From: Streptomyces verrucosisporus | Lineage (GTDB): Bacteria > Actinomycetota > Actinomycetes > Streptomycetales > Streptomycetaceae | DNA length: 64,000 nucleotides | Direction of reading: 5' to 3' | Assembly: GCF_017114865.1 (NCBI RefSeq) | Contig: NZ_JADEYH010000023.1 | Coordinates: 1 to 64,000, forward strand | Shown: positions 19,365 through 29,619 of the stretch, in pieces | Layout: each line of letters begins with the position of its first letter | Numbering within the stretch: position 1 is the stretch's first letter | Made by a program: the position numbers and the translations under genes | The notes under the pieces: model-generated | What the model saw: the letters and a program-made list of their open reading frames with translations, nothing else | Database searches by the model: none | What the model was told of the DNA's origin: nothing

Positions 19365-22300
19365 GTGTCGCCACAGGCCCCCAAGACTTCGAGTTCTCCC
19401 AGGACCGACCAGGACGGGCAGGGCAAGAGTCCTGCCGCTGGTTTCGGTGCCAACGAGTGGCTCGTCGACGAGATCTACCAGCAGTACCTCCAGGACCCGA
19501 ACTCAGTGGACCGGGCCTGGTGGGACTTCTTCGCCGACTACAAGCCGGGACAGGCCGCCGGAGGTGCCGCGGCCCCCAGCGCGTCGAAGCCCGCGGGTGA
19601 GCCCCAGGCGTCACAGGCCTCCCGGCCTCAGCAGACGGCGCCCGCCGCGAAGGCCCCCGCGGCCGAGCCCGCCAAGGCCGCGCCCGCGAAGAGCGAGCCG
19701 GCCGCCAAGCCCGCCGCCGAGGGCGCGCCCCCCAGGAGCGAGCCCGCCAAGCCCGCCGCCGGGGCCGAGAGCGCCGAGGGCGGGGAAGGCCGGGCGGCCG
19801 GACCGGAGTACGTGCCGCTGCGCGGCCCGTCCGCCGCGGTCGCCCGGAACATGAACGCCTCGCTGGAGCTGCCCACCGCCACGTCGGTGCGCGCGATCCC
19901 GGTGAAGCTGCTCATCGACAACCGCATCGTCATCAACAACCACCTCAAGCGCGCCCGCGGCGGCAAGGTGTCCTTCACGCACCTCATCGGCTACGCCATG
20001 GTGCAGGCGCTCAAGGCGATGCCGTCGATGAACCACTCGTACACCGAGAAGGACGGCAAGCCGACGCTGGTCAAGCCCGACCACGTCAACCTCGGCCTGG
20101 CCATCGACCTGGTCAAGCCGGGCGGTGCCCGCCAGCTCGTGGTGGCCGCCATCAAGAAGGCCGAGACGCTGACCTTCTTCGAGTTCTGGCAGGCCTACGA
20201 GGACATCGTGCGCCGCGCCCGGAACAACAAGCTGACGATGGAGGACTTCTCCGGCGTCACCGCCTCGCTGACCAACCCCGGCGGCATCGGCACCGTCCAC
20301 TCGGTGCCGCGCCTGATGCCCGGCCAGGGCCTGATCATCGGCGTCGGCGCGATGGAGTACCCGGCGGAGTTCCAGGGCACCTCGCAGGACACCCTGAACA
20401 AGCTGGGCGTCTCCAAGGTCATGACGCTGACCAGCACCTACGACCACCGGGTGATCCAGGGCGCCGCCTCCGGCGAGTTCCTGCGGATCATGCACCAGCT
20501 GCTGCTCGGCGAGAACGACTTCTACGACGAGATCTTCAAGGCGCTGCGCATCCCCTACGAGCCGGTGCGCTGGCTGCGCGACATCGACGTCTCCCACGAC
20601 GACGACGTCACCAAGGCCGCCCGTGTCTTCGACCTGATCCACTCCTACCGGGTCCGCGGCCACGTCATGGCCGACACCGACCCGCTGGAGTACGAGCAGC
20701 GCAAGCACCCCGACCTGGACATCACCGAGCACGGGCTCACCCTGTGGGACCTGGAGCGGGAGTTCGCGGTCGGCGGCTTCGCCGGCAAGTCCCTGATGAA
20801 GCTGCGCGACATCCTGGGCGTGCTGCGCGACTCGTACTGCCGCACCACCGGCATCGAGTACATGCACATCCAGGACCCCAAGCAGCGCAAGTGGATCCAG
20901 GACCGCGTCGAGCGCCCGCACTCCTCGCTGGAGCGCGACGAGCAGCTGCGCATCCTGCGCAGGCTGAACGCCGCCGAGGCGTTCGAGGTCTTCCTGCAGA
21001 CCAAGTACGTGGGCCAGAAGCGCTTCTCGCTGGAGGGCGGCGAATCCGTCATCCCGATGCTGGACGCCGTGCTCGACGCCGCCGCCGAGGCGCGTCTGGA
21101 CGAGGTCGTCGTCGGCATGGCCCACCGCGGCCGCCTCAACGTGCTGGCCAACATCGTGGGCAAGTCCTACGCCCAGATCTTCCGCGAGTTCGAGGGCAAC
21201 CTCGACCCGAAGTCGATGCACGGCTCCGGCGACGTGAAGTACCACCTGGGCGCCGAGGGCACCTTCACCGGCCTGGACGGCGAGGAGATCAAGGTCTCCC
21301 TCACCGCCAACCCCTCCCACCTGGAGGCCGTGGACCCGGTCGTGGAGGGCGTGGCCCGCGCCAAGCAGGACATCATCGGCAAGGGCGGCACGGACTTCAC
21401 CGTCCTGCCCGTCCAGCTCCACGGCGACGCGGCCTTCGCGGGCCAGGGCGTGGTGGCCGAGACGCTGAACATGTCGCAGCTGCGCGGCTACCGCACCGGC
21501 GGCACCGTGCACGTGGTCATCAACAACCAGGTCGGCTTCACCGCCCCGCCGGAGTCGGCGCGCTCCTCGATGTACGCCACGGACGTGGCGCGGATGATCG
21601 AGGCTCCGGTCTTCCACGTCAACGGCGACGACCCGGAGGCCTGTGTGCGCGTGGCGCGGCTCGCCTTCGAGTTCCGCCAGGCGTTCAACAAGGACGTGGT
21701 GATCGACCTCATCTGCTACCGCCGCCGCGGTCACAACGAGGCCGACAACCCGCACTTCACCCAGCCGGTGATGTACAACCTGATCGACAAGAAGCGCTCG
21801 GTGCGCAAGCTCTACACCGAGTCGCTGATCGGCCGGGGCGACATCACGCTGGAGGAGGCCGAGCAGGCGCTCCAGGACTTCCAGGGGCAGCTGGAGAAGG
21901 TCTTCACCGAGGTCCGCGACGCCACCAGCCGGCCGGCCCCGGCGGAGGTTCCGGCCCCGCAGGCGGAGTTCCCGGTCTCGGTGGACACCGGCGTCAGCGC
22001 GGAGGTCCTCAAGCGGATCGCCGAGTCCCAGGTCAACATCCCCGAGCGGATCACCGTCCACCCCAGGCTGCTGCCGCAGCTCCAGCGCCGCGCGGCGATG
22101 GTGGAGGAGGACAGGATCGACTGGGCGATGGGCGAGACGCTCGCCGTCGGCTCGCTGCTGATGGAGGGCACCCCCGTCCGGCTGGCCGGCCAGGACTCCC
22201 GCCGCGGCACCTTCGGCCAGCGCCACGCGGTGCTGGTGGACCGGGAGACCGGCGAGGACTACACCCCGCTGCTCTACCTGTCCGAGGACCAGGCCCGCTT

Positions 22301-23168
22301 CAACGTCTACGACTCGCTGCTGAGCGAGTACGCGGCGATGGGCTTCGAGTACGGCTACTCCCTGGCCCGCCCCGAGGCGCTGGTGATGTGGGAGGCGCAG
22401 TTCGGCGACTTCGTCAACGGCGCGCAGACGGTCGTGGACGAGTTCATCTCCTCGGCCGAGCAGAAGTGGGGCCAGACCTCCGGCGTCACGCTGCTGCTGC
22501 CGCACGGCTACGAGGGCCAGGGCCCGGACCACTCCTCGGCCCGGATCGAGCGCTTCCTCCAGCTGTGCGCGCAGAACAGCATGACGGTCGCGGCGCCGAC
22601 CCTGCCCTCGAACTACTTCCACCTGCTGCGCTGGCAGGTGCACAACCCGCACCACAAGCCGCTGGTCGTCTTCACCCCGAAGTCGATGCTCCGGCTCAAG
22701 GCGGCGACCTCGAAGGCGGCGGAGTTCGCCTCCGGCGGCTTCCGCCCGGTCATCGGCGACGCCTCGGTGGACCCGGCCCAGGTGCGCAAGGTCGTCTTCT
22801 GCTCCGGCAAGGTCTACTACGACCTCGCAGCCGAGCGGAGCAAGCGGGGCGTGACCGACACCGCGATCATCCGGCTGGAGCGGCTGTACCCGCTGCCCAG
22901 CAAGGAGATCCAGGCCGAGATGGCCCGCTACTCCGGCGCGTCGACGATCGTGTGGGCGCAGGAGGAGCCGGCGAACCAGGGCGCGTGGCCGTTCATCGCG
23001 CTCAATCTGGTGGACCACCTCGACCTGTTCATCGGCTCGGGGAAGGCCCCGAACGCGGACCGGCTGCGCCGGGTCTCGCGTCCGTCCTCCTCCTCCCCGG
23101 CGGTGGGCTCCGCCAAGCGTCACCAGGCCGAGCAGCAGCAGCTGGTCGACGAGGTCTTCGACCTCTGA
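19365..23168 (+). CDS. kgd: 2-oxoglutarate decarboxylase/dehydrogenase, E2-E1 fusion
   Basis: 1267 residues, the actinobacterial Kgd (OdhA type): a TCA-cycle enzyme that fuses an acyltransferase-like domain to a thiamine-dependent E1. Order: N-terminal helix (GANEWLVDEIYQQYLQDPNSV), an Ala/Pro/Lys-rich linker (about 50-140), an E2-like domain (about 145-375, with DHRVIQGA at about 360), and E1 (about 410-1267, with VGMAHRGRLN, the thiamine diphosphate site GDDPEA...N and CYRRRGHNEADNP). There is no lipoyl domain, as in the family; the partner lipoyl protein is elsewhere. GTG start at 19365 behind GGAAGAGGG. The homologous enzyme is controlled by an FHA protein (GarA/OdhI). Confidence 0.97.
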   Translation: MSPQAPKTSSSPRTDQDGQGKSPAAGFGANEWLVDEIYQQYLQDPNSVDRAWWDFFADYKPGQAAGGAAAPSASKPAGEPQASQASRPQQTAPAAKAPAAEPAKAAPAKSEPAAKPAAEGAPPRSEPAKPAAGAESAEGGEGRAAGPEYVPLRGPSAAVARNMNASLELPTATSVRAIPVKLLIDNRIVINNHLKRARGGKVSFTHLIGYAMVQALKAMPSMNHSYTEKDGKPTLVKPDHVNLGLAIDLVKPGGARQLVVAAIKKAETLTFFEFWQAYEDIVRRARNNKLTMEDFSGVTASLTNPGGIGTVHSVPRLMPGQGLIIGVGAMEYPAEFQGTSQDTLNKLGVSKVMTLTSTYDHRVIQGAASGEFLRIMHQLLLGENDFYDEIFKALRIPYEPVRWLRDIDVSHDDDVTKAARVFDLIHSYRVRGHVMADTDPLEYEQRKHPDLDITEHGLTLWDLEREFAVGGFAGKSLMKLRDILGVLRDSYCRTTGIEYMHIQDPKQRKWIQDRVERPHSSLERDEQLRILRRLNAAEAFEVFLQTKYVGQKRFSLEGGESVIPMLDAVLDAAAEARLDEVVVGMAHRGRLNVLANIVGKSYAQIFREFEGNLDPKSMHGSGDVKYHLGAEGTFTGLDGEEIKVSLTANPSHLEAVDPVVEGVARAKQDIIGKGGTDFTVLPVQLHGDAAFAGQGVVAETLNMSQLRGYRTGGTVHVVINNQVGFTAPPESARSSMYATDVARMIEAPVFHVNGDDPEACVRVARLAFEFRQAFNKDVVIDLICYRRRGHNEADNPHFTQPVMYNLIDKKRSVRKLYTESLIGRGDITLEEAEQALQDFQGQLEKVFTEVRDATSRPAPAEVPAPQAEFPVSVDTGVSAEVLKRIAESQVNIPERITVHPRLLPQLQRRAAMVEEDRIDWAMGETLAVGSLLMEGTPVRLAGQDSRRGTFGQRHAVLVDRETGEDYTPLLYLSEDQARFNVYDSLLSEYAAMGFEYGYSLARPEALVMWEAQFGDFVNGAQTVVDEFISSAEQKWGQTSGVTLLLPHGYEGQGPDHSSARIERFLQLCAQNSMTVAAPTLPSNYFHLLRWQVHNPHHKPLVVFTPKSMLRLKAATSKAAEFASGGFRPVIGDASVDPAQVRKVVFCSGKVYYDLAAERSKRGVTDTAIIRLERLYPLPSKEIQAEMARYSGASTIVWAQEEPANQGAWPFIALNLVDHLDLFIGSGKAPNADRLRRVSRPSSSSPAVGSAKRHQAEQQQLVDEVFDL

Positions 23169-23221
23169 GCCGGCGAGGCCGGCAGAAGGGCCGAGGGCGG
23201 CCGGCCGCCGCCCGCAGGCCC

Positions 23222-23262
23222 CGTGGGGCCCGTACCGTCACCTCGACGGTACGGGCCCCACG
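23222..23262. terminator. Terminator of kgd, perfect 18-bp stem
   Basis: Arms 23222-23239 and 23245-23262 pair perfectly around a 5-nt loop, 53 bp past the kgd stop. Confidence 0.88.
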
Positions 23263-23307
23263 CCCGTGATACCCACGCACCCCATCAGGCCCCGACAGGA
23301 GACGGCC

Positions 23308-23484
23308 ATGTACTTCACCGACCGCGGTATCGAGGAGCTGGCGCAGCGGCGCGGCGAGGAGGAGGTCACCTTCGAGTGGCTCTCCGAGCAGCTGCGGACC
23401 TTCGTCGACCTCAACCCGGACTTCGAGGTGCCCGTGGAGCGGCTGGCGACCTGGCTGGCGCGCCTGGACGACGAGGACGAGTGA
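23308..23484 (+). CDS. DUF6104 family small protein
   Basis: A 58-residue acidic protein (MYFTDRGIEELAQRRGEEEV, then FEWLSEQLRTFVDLNPDFEVPVERL), conserved next to kgd in streptomycetes. Start ATG 23308 behind a GACAGGAGACGG-like ribosome site. No signal peptide or membrane segment; it looks like a small helical protein. Function unknown. Confidence 0.85.
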   Translation: MYFTDRGIEELAQRRGEEEVTFEWLSEQLRTFVDLNPDFEVPVERLATWLARLDDEDE

Positions 23485-23544
23485 CGGCGGGCGGCCCGCG
23501 CGCCCGCCGTGCGGCCGTGCGCTTCCCTTGACTTCCCGCAACCG

Positions 23545-23580
23545 CGACATATCGTGTCTCAACAGGGACGCGATATGTCG
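23545..23580. promoter_or_regulatory. 36-bp dyad over the DUF4097 start, putative PadR operator
   Basis: Two 16-bp arms match at 14 positions around a 4-nt centre; the outer ten bases, CGACATATCG and CGATATGTCG, are perfect. The right arm contains the ATG (23575) of the DUF4097 gene. The ATATCG/CGATAT half-sites resemble those of PadR-family repressors, and the second gene of the operon encodes a PadR protein, so autoregulation is inferred. Confidence 0.7.
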
Positions 23581-24513
23581 TCGTACGCCGATGCAGGGGA
23601 GGCCGCCGTGCCAGGCCGGTCCGAGTGGTCCGTGGACGCGCCGTGCGCGCTCGTCTTCGAGGAGGACGTTCACACACTGCGGGTGCGCGTGGTGGGCGGC
23701 GCGGTGAATGTCGTCGGCACCGACTCCCCGCCCGCCAGGCTGGAGGTCGGGGCCGTCACCGGACCCCCGCCGACGGTCCGGCTGGAGGACGGCACGCTCA
23801 CGGTCGCCTACGACGACCTGCCCTGGAAGGGCTTCCTCTCCCTCCTCGACCGCGAGACGTGGCCGCACAGCGCCGACGTCTCGCTCGCCGTGCCCGCCGG
23901 CGTCCGGGTCGAGGTCGGTGTGGTCGGGGCCGACGCGGTGGTCACCGGTATCGAGGGGCGCACCGAGGTGCGCGGGGTCACCGGCGGCATCACGCTGGTG
24001 GGCCTGCGCGGCGACGTACGGGTCGACACCGTCTCCGGCGATGTGCAGGCACAGGGCGTGACGGGGGGCCTGCGCTTCAACTCCGTCTCCGGTGATCTCA
24101 CGGTCATCGACGGCGGCGGCTCGCCGGTGCGGGCCGACTCCGTCAGCGGCGACATGGCGGTCGACCTGGCCCCGGCGCGGGAGCGGCGGCGCACCGATGT
24201 CCGGCTGAGTTCCGTGTCGGGCGGGATAGCCCTGCGGCTGCCGGAGCCGGCCGACGCCGCCGTGGAGGCGGGCACCGCCGCGGGCGCCGTCTCCTGCGCC
24301 TTCGAGGAGCTGCGGATATCGGGGCAGTGGGGCGCCAGGCGTGTCACCGGCACCCTCGGCACGGGCGACGGACTGCTGCGGGCCACCACCGTCTCCGGCT
24401 CGATCGCCCTGCTGCGCCGCCCGGAGCCGGAAGCCGGCGAGGAGGCCGGCGCCCCCTTCGCGCCCGGCGGCACACCCTCGCCGGCCGAGCCCTCCCCCCG
24501 TAAGGACGTGTGA
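23575..24513 (+). CDS. DUF4097 family protein
   Basis: 312 residues with repeating short beta-strand units (DVRVDTVSGDVQAQGVTGGL, FNSVSGDLTV, ADSVSGDMAV, SSVSGGIAL), the right-handed beta-helix pattern of DUF4097/YvlB-like adhesin proteins. No signal peptide or TM segment, so it is cytoplasmic. It is followed 1 bp later by the PadR gene; this DUF4097-PadR pairing is common in actinobacteria and linked in other Gram-positives to envelope-stress response. Function unproven. The ATG at 23575 lies inside the operator-like dyad. Confidence 0.85.
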   Translation: MSSYADAGEAAVPGRSEWSVDAPCALVFEEDVHTLRVRVVGGAVNVVGTDSPPARLEVGAVTGPPPTVRLEDGTLTVAYDDLPWKGFLSLLDRETWPHSADVSLAVPAGVRVEVGVVGADAVVTGIEGRTEVRGVTGGITLVGLRGDVRVDTVSGDVQAQGVTGGLRFNSVSGDLTVIDGGGSPVRADSVSGDMAVDLAPARERRRTDVRLSSVSGGIALRLPEPADAAVEAGTAAGAVSCAFEELRISGQWGARRVTGTLGTGDGLLRATTVSGSIALLRRPEPEAGEEAGAPFAPGGTPSPAEPSPRKDV

Positions 24514-24514
24514 C

Positions 24515-25612
24515 ATGCCCCCCGTCTTCGCCCACGGCCGACTGCGCCTGTACCTGCTGAAGCTGCTCGACGAGGCACCGCGCCACGGCTACGAGGTGAT
24601 CCGGTTGCTGGAGGAACGCTTCCAGGGGCTGTACGCGCCCTCGGCCGGCACCGTCTATCCGCGACTGGCCAAGCTGGAGGCCGAGGGGCTGGTCAGCCAC
24701 ACCACCGAGGGCGGCCGCAAGGTCTACTCGCTCACCGACGCCGGCCGCGCCGAACTCGCCGACAGGCAGGGTGAGCTGACCGATCTGGAGCTGGAGATCC
24801 ACCGCTCGCTGGCGGCGCTGGCCGCCGACATCCGCGAGGACGTCAGCGGCGCGGCCGGCGACCTGCGCCGCGAGATGCGCGAGGCGGCCGAGCGGACCCG
24901 CGGCGCCGGGCGGGCTCCGGGCGCCGAAGGAGGCGAAGACTCCGGGGGCGGCGGTACGTCCGCGCCCGGCTGGGAGAAGGCGTGGGAGAGCATCCGGGAG
25001 GGCTCCTGGGGCGACGAGGACTCTCTGCGGGCCGCACGCGAGGAGATGCGCCGGGCCGGTGAGCAGTGGAAGGAGCAGGCCCGCCGCGCCCGCCAGGAGG
25101 CCCAGCAGGCCCGGCTCCAGGCGCGCAGGGCCCGGCAGGCGCGGGACGCCGCCCGCCAGGAGGCCGAGCGGATCGCCCGCCAGGTCCAGGAGCAGGTCCA
25201 GTCGCACGCCCAGCGGGGCGACTGGCAGGGCGCGGTGCGCGCGGGCATGTCGGAACTGGGCAGGCACCTGGGCGGGCTGGGGGGCCTGAGCGGTCTGGGA
25301 GACCTGGGCGGCGCAGGCGGCCGGGCCACGCCACGGCCGAAGCGGGCGGAGCCGGACGAACGGACGGATGCGGCACGGGCGGCGGCTCCCGGGTGGGCGG
25401 AGGAGCCCGCCACGCCGTCCGGCGACCCCCGGCGCGATCTGGAGCGGCTGCTGGACCGGTTCCGCGACGACGTGCGGGACGCGGCCCGCGATCACGGCGT
25501 GGACGAGGAGCGGCTGCGCGAGGCCCGCCGCCACCTGTCGACGGCGGCGGCCCGCATCGTCTCCCTGCTGCGTCCGCCCGGCACGGACGGCCGGGGCGGC
25601 CCGGGGGCGTAG
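24515..25612 (+). CDS. PadR family regulator with long coiled-coil tail
   Basis: 365 residues. Residues 1-105 form the PadR winged-helix domain (LRLYLLKLLDEAPRHGYEVI, then SAGTVYPRLAKLEAEGLVSH). The rest is unusual: a highly charged Arg/Glu/Gln coiled coil (about 165-230) and a second helical acidic segment near the C-terminus (DLERLLDRFRDDVRDAARDHG). Typical PadR proteins have 110-180 residues. Likely a dimeric repressor of its own operon through the upstream dyad. The start one base after the DUF4097 stop implies coupling. Confidence 0.88.
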   Translation: MPPVFAHGRLRLYLLKLLDEAPRHGYEVIRLLEERFQGLYAPSAGTVYPRLAKLEAEGLVSHTTEGGRKVYSLTDAGRAELADRQGELTDLELEIHRSLAALAADIREDVSGAAGDLRREMREAAERTRGAGRAPGAEGGEDSGGGGTSAPGWEKAWESIREGSWGDEDSLRAAREEMRRAGEQWKEQARRARQEAQQARLQARRARQARDAARQEAERIARQVQEQVQSHAQRGDWQGAVRAGMSELGRHLGGLGGLSGLGDLGGAGGRATPRPKRAEPDERTDAARAAAPGWAEEPATPSGDPRRDLERLLDRFRDDVRDAARDHGVDEERLREARRHLSTAAARIVSLLRPPGTDGRGGPGA

Positions 25613-25656
25613 GGAGTTCGGCGGCCCGCCTCCCCGGGAACGGTGGCGGGCCGCCG

Positions 25657-25688
25657 GACCGTCAGACCGTCAGACCGTCAGACCGTCA
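25657..25688. repeat. Four tandem copies of an 8-bp unit
   Basis: GACCGTCA is repeated four times without interruption (25657, 25665, 25673, 25681). The stop codon and last residues of the minus-strand oxidoreductase lie inside the array. Its length may vary between strains by slippage; copies beyond the stop are non-coding. Confidence 0.9.
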
Positions 25689-26640
25689 GGACGATCTTGC
25701 CGAAGAGGTCGCCCGCAGCCATCTTCTCGAAGCCCTCGCGGGCCCGGTCCAGCGGCAGCGTGGAGTCGATCACCGGGCGCACGCCCTTGGCCGCGCAGAA
25801 GTTCAGCAGCCCGGCCAGCTCCTCCTTGGAGCCCATCGTGGAGCCGACGACCTTCAGCTCCAGGAAGAAGATCCGGTTCAGCTCGGTGGCCGGCGGGTTC
25901 GGGCCGCTGGTGGCGCCCGAGATGACCAGCCTGCCGCCGGGCTTGAGGGACTTCACCGAGTGGGACCAGGTGGCGGCCCCGACCGTCTCGATCACCGCGT
26001 CCATCCGGTGCGGCAGCCGCGCGCCGCTCTCGAACGCCGCCTCGGCGCCCAGCTCCTCGGCCCGCCTGCGCTTGGCCTCGTCCCGGCTGGTGGCGAAGAC
26101 CCGCAGGCCCGCCGCCGCGCCCAGCACGATGGCGGCCGTGGCGACGCCGCCGCCCGCGCCCTGCACCAGGACGGAGTCCCCGGGGCGCACCTCGGCGTTG
26201 GTGAAGAGCATCCGGTAGGCGGTCAGCCACGCCGTCGGCAGGCAGGCGGCCTCCTCGAAGGAGAGCTCCTTCGGCTTGGGCAGGACGTTCCACTGCGGTA
26301 CGGCGACCCGTTCGGCGAAGGTGCCCTGGTACTTCTCGGTCAGGATCGAGGGCCGCTCGCGCGGTCCGACCCCGTGCCCGGTCGCGCCGATGACGGAGTA
26401 GAGCACGACCTCGTTGCCGTCGGCGTCCACCCCGGCCGCGTCGCAGCCGAGGATCATCGGCAGCGACTCCTCGCCCAGACCGACGCCGCGCAGGGACCAC
26501 AGGTCGTGGTGGTTGAGGGAGGCCGCCTTGACGTCGATGGTCGTCCAGCCGAGCGGAACGTCCGGCTCCGGACGCTCGCCCAGCTCCAGTCCGGTCAGCG
26601 GCTTGTCTCGGTCGATGCGCGCGGCATAGGCAGCAAACAT
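25678..26640 (-). CDS. Zinc-free MDR oxidoreductase (quinone-reductase type)
   Basis: 320 residues of the medium-chain dehydrogenase/reductase superfamily. GroES-like domain: AASLNHHDLWSLRG, LGCDAAGVD. The nucleotide-binding fold carries VQGAGGGVATAAIVLGAAAG, and R/K residues in ATSRDEAKRRRA suggest NADPH preference. The structural-zinc cysteines of alcohol dehydrogenases are absent. Role probably reduction of an activated alkene or quinone. The ATG at 26640 has no ribosome site but a TAGGGT box 7 bp upstream, so a leaderless mRNA is likely. Confidence 0.85.
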   Translation of the reverse strand: MFAAYAARIDRDKPLTGLELGERPEPDVPLGWTTIDVKAASLNHHDLWSLRGVGLGEESLPMILGCDAAGVDADGNEVVLYSVIGATGHGVGPRERPSILTEKYQGTFAERVAVPQWNVLPKPKELSFEEAACLPTAWLTAYRMLFTNAEVRPGDSVLVQGAGGGVATAAIVLGAAAGLRVFATSRDEAKRRRAEELGAEAAFESGARLPHRMDAVIETVGAATWSHSVKSLKPGGRLVISGATSGPNPPATELNRIFFLELKVVGSTMGSKEELAGLLNFCAAKGVRPVIDSTLPLDRAREGFEKMAAGDLFGKIVLTV

Positions 26641-26647
26641 GATCCAA

Positions 26648-26653
26648 ACCCTA
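26648..26653 (-). promoter_or_regulatory. -10 box of a leaderless promoter
   Basis: TAGGGT lies 7 bp before the ATG of the oxidoreductase gene, the spacing expected when transcription starts at the initiation codon. There is no Shine-Dalgarno sequence. Confidence 0.6.
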
Positions 26654-26765
26654 GGCCGAGCCGGGCCGCCGCGGAACAGGACAGCCGTGTGACCCTCGCC
26701 GCCGGGCCGCACGGACGGCCGGAAAGGCGGGACGGCCGGACGGCGCCGGAAGGGCGGGAGGGCGG

Positions 26766-26806
26766 GAGGGCGGCGCGGGCCCCGGTCCGGGGTCCGCGCC
26801 GCCCTC
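26766..26806. terminator. Terminator of the amino-acid ABC operon
   Basis: A long hairpin: a 13-bp outer stem (26766-26778 with 26794-26806), one G-T pair, then a 6-bp inner stem closing a 1-nt apex. It is 18 bp past the stop of the ATPase gene. Confidence 0.8.
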
Positions 26807-26823
26807 GCGACGGCGTCCGCCTC

Positions 26824-27593
<770 letters not shown>

Positions 27594-27597
<4 letters not shown>

Positions 27598-28598
27598 ACC
27601 GTCTTCCCTCCCACCCGGCTCGGCGTGCGGAACGAGGTGAGGCTCCCGCGCACCCGCTGCCACGGCGTGGGCGGCAGGCTGCGGGACGAGCCGCGCTGGA
27701 AGTAGCGCTCCAGGTAGAACTGGCCGACGCTGAGGATCGTGGTGAGGATCAGGTACCAGATGGTCGCCACCAGCAGCAGCTCCATCACCTCAAGGTTGCG
27801 CGAGGAGATCCTGGTGGCGGAGAACAGCAGCTCGCTGTACTGGATGGCGTAGGCCAGCGACGAGGTCTTGAGCATGTTGATGAACTCGTTGCCCGTCGGC
27901 GGGATGATGACCCGCATGGCCTGCGGCAGCACGATGCGGCGCATGGTACGCGAGCCGGTCATGCCGAGCGCGTGGGCCGCCTCGGTCTGGCCCTCGTCCA
28001 CCGACTGGATGCCCGCGCGGCTGATCTCGGCCATGTAGGCGGCCTCGTTCAGGCCCAGGCCCAGCAGCGCGGCGAGGAACGGCGTCATCACGTCGTTCAT
28101 CTCGTCGCGGTAGAAGCCCAGGTCCAGGATCGGGAAGATCAGTGCCAGGTTGTACCAGATCAGCAGCTGCACCAGGACGGGGGTGCCGCGGAAGACCCAG
28201 ATGTAGCCCCAGGCGACGGACGACATCACCGGGTTCTTCGACAGCCGCATCACCGCGAGGACGGTGCCGAGCACCACGCCCATGAGCATGGCGAGCAGGG
28301 TGATCCACAGGGTGTTGACCGCACCGGTGAGGATCGTCTCGTGGTTGAGGTAGCGCCCCACCGTCGGCCAGGTGATGTCGGCGCCCACGAAGGCAGCCAC
28401 CACCAGGCCGAACAGGACGAGCACGATCGCGGCGCTTATCCAGCGGCCGTAGTGGCGCACCGGGATGGCCTTGACGGCCTCGGGCGGCACCGGGGAGTTC
28501 TTGGTCACCGGCACCGCACCGCCCGCCCCGGCTCCACCGCCCTCGGTGTTGGAGGCCGGCACCGGTGCGGGTGGTGCCTTGTCTTCAGGTTCGGACAC
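27594..28598 (-). CDS. Polar amino-acid ABC transporter permease
   Basis: 334 residues. After a Pro/Ala-rich cytoplasmic N-terminus of about 50 residues come about six TM segments and the EAA coupling loop (EAAYMAEISRAGIQSVDEGQTEAAHALGM). HisM/GlnP family. A single permease gene implies a homodimeric channel. GTG start at 28598, 43 bp after the binding-protein gene. Confidence 0.93.
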
Positions 28599-28641
28599 GG
28601 AGAGTTACCTTTGCTGTGGAACTACGGAGGTTCGCTGCGGC

Positions 28642-29619
28642 TCACTTGCCGCCGTTGACGGTTGCCTCCTCGACTCCGGCGTCGGTGACCTCCCACTTCT
28701 CCAGGACCTTGTGGTACTCGCCGTTCTCGATGATGGCGTCCAGGGCCGCCTTGACGGCGTCGCGCAGCTCGGTGTTCTCCTTGCTGACGGCGATGCCGTA
28801 GGGGGCGGCGTCGATCTGGTCGCCGACGACCTCGAAGTCCTCGCCGCCACCGGAGGTCTTGGCGTTGTACGCGGCGACCGGGTAGTCGTTGATGTCGGCG
28901 ACCGCGCGGCCCTGCTTGACCTGGAGGAGGGCCTCGGTGTCCTTGTCGAAGGCGAGGATCTTGATCGGCTTGTCGCACTTCTCACTCTGCGCCTCGGCGA
29001 GCGTCTCGTTCGCCGTGCCGCGCTGGAGCGCGACGGTCTCGCCGCAGAGGTCCTCCAGGGACTTGATGCCCTCCGGGTTGCCCTTCTTGACCAGGATCGA
29101 GGAGCCGGCCCGGAAGTAGTCGACGAAGTCGACGCCCTCTCCGACCTTCTCGCCCTTGTCGTCCAGGCCCTCCTGGCGCTGCTTGGTGTCGGTCATCGCC
29201 GACATGATGATGTCGTGGCGGCCGGAGTTCAGACCGGTGATCAGCCCGTCGAAGGTGCCGTTGCCGAACTCGAACTCGACGCCGAGCTGCTTGCTCAGGG
29301 CCTCGCCCAGGTCGGGGTCGATACCGGCGATCTCGTCGTTCTCGTCGTAGAACTCGACCGGCGCGTAGGCGATGTCCGAGCCGACCTTGATGACGCCGGC
29401 GGACTGGATGTCCTTGGGAAGCTTGTCGAACAGCGGGGCCTCGGAGCTCTTGGCCTCGCCGCCGCCTCCCTCGCCGCCCTTGTCGGTCTGGTCCCCGCAC
29501 GCGGTCAGCAGCAGGGAGCCGGTGATCGCGACGGCCGCGGCGGCGGCCAGGCGCCGGCGCGCGGACGGCCTGCGGGAGCCTTCCACCGAGGGCAGGGGGC
29601 GGTCGGTGCGTGCGGTCAT
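28642..29619 (-). CDS. Polar amino-acid ABC transporter binding lipoprotein
   Basis: 325 residues, family 3 extracellular solute-binding protein. The lipobox LLLTAC gives lipidated Cys41. The mature domain begins VIKVGSDIAYAPVEFYDEN and includes IDPDLGEALSKQLGVEFE and the hinge region, as in Glu/Gln-binding proteins. AGGAGG sits 8 bp before the ATG at 29619. First gene of the operon with the permease and ATPase. The exact amino acid cannot be deduced. Confidence 0.94.
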   Translation of the reverse strand: MTARTDRPLPSVEGSRRPSARRRLAAAAAVAITGSLLLTACGDQTDKGGEGGGGEAKSSEAPLFDKLPKDIQSAGVIKVGSDIAYAPVEFYDENDEIAGIDPDLGEALSKQLGVEFEFGNGTFDGLITGLNSGRHDIIMSAMTDTKQRQEGLDDKGEKVGEGVDFVDYFRAGSSILVKKGNPEGIKSLEDLCGETVALQRGTANETLAEAQSEKCDKPIKILAFDKDTEALLQVKQGRAVADINDYPVAAYNAKTSGGGEDFEVVGDQIDAAPYGIAVSKENTELRDAVKAALDAIIENGEYHKVLEKWEVTDAGVEEATVNGGK

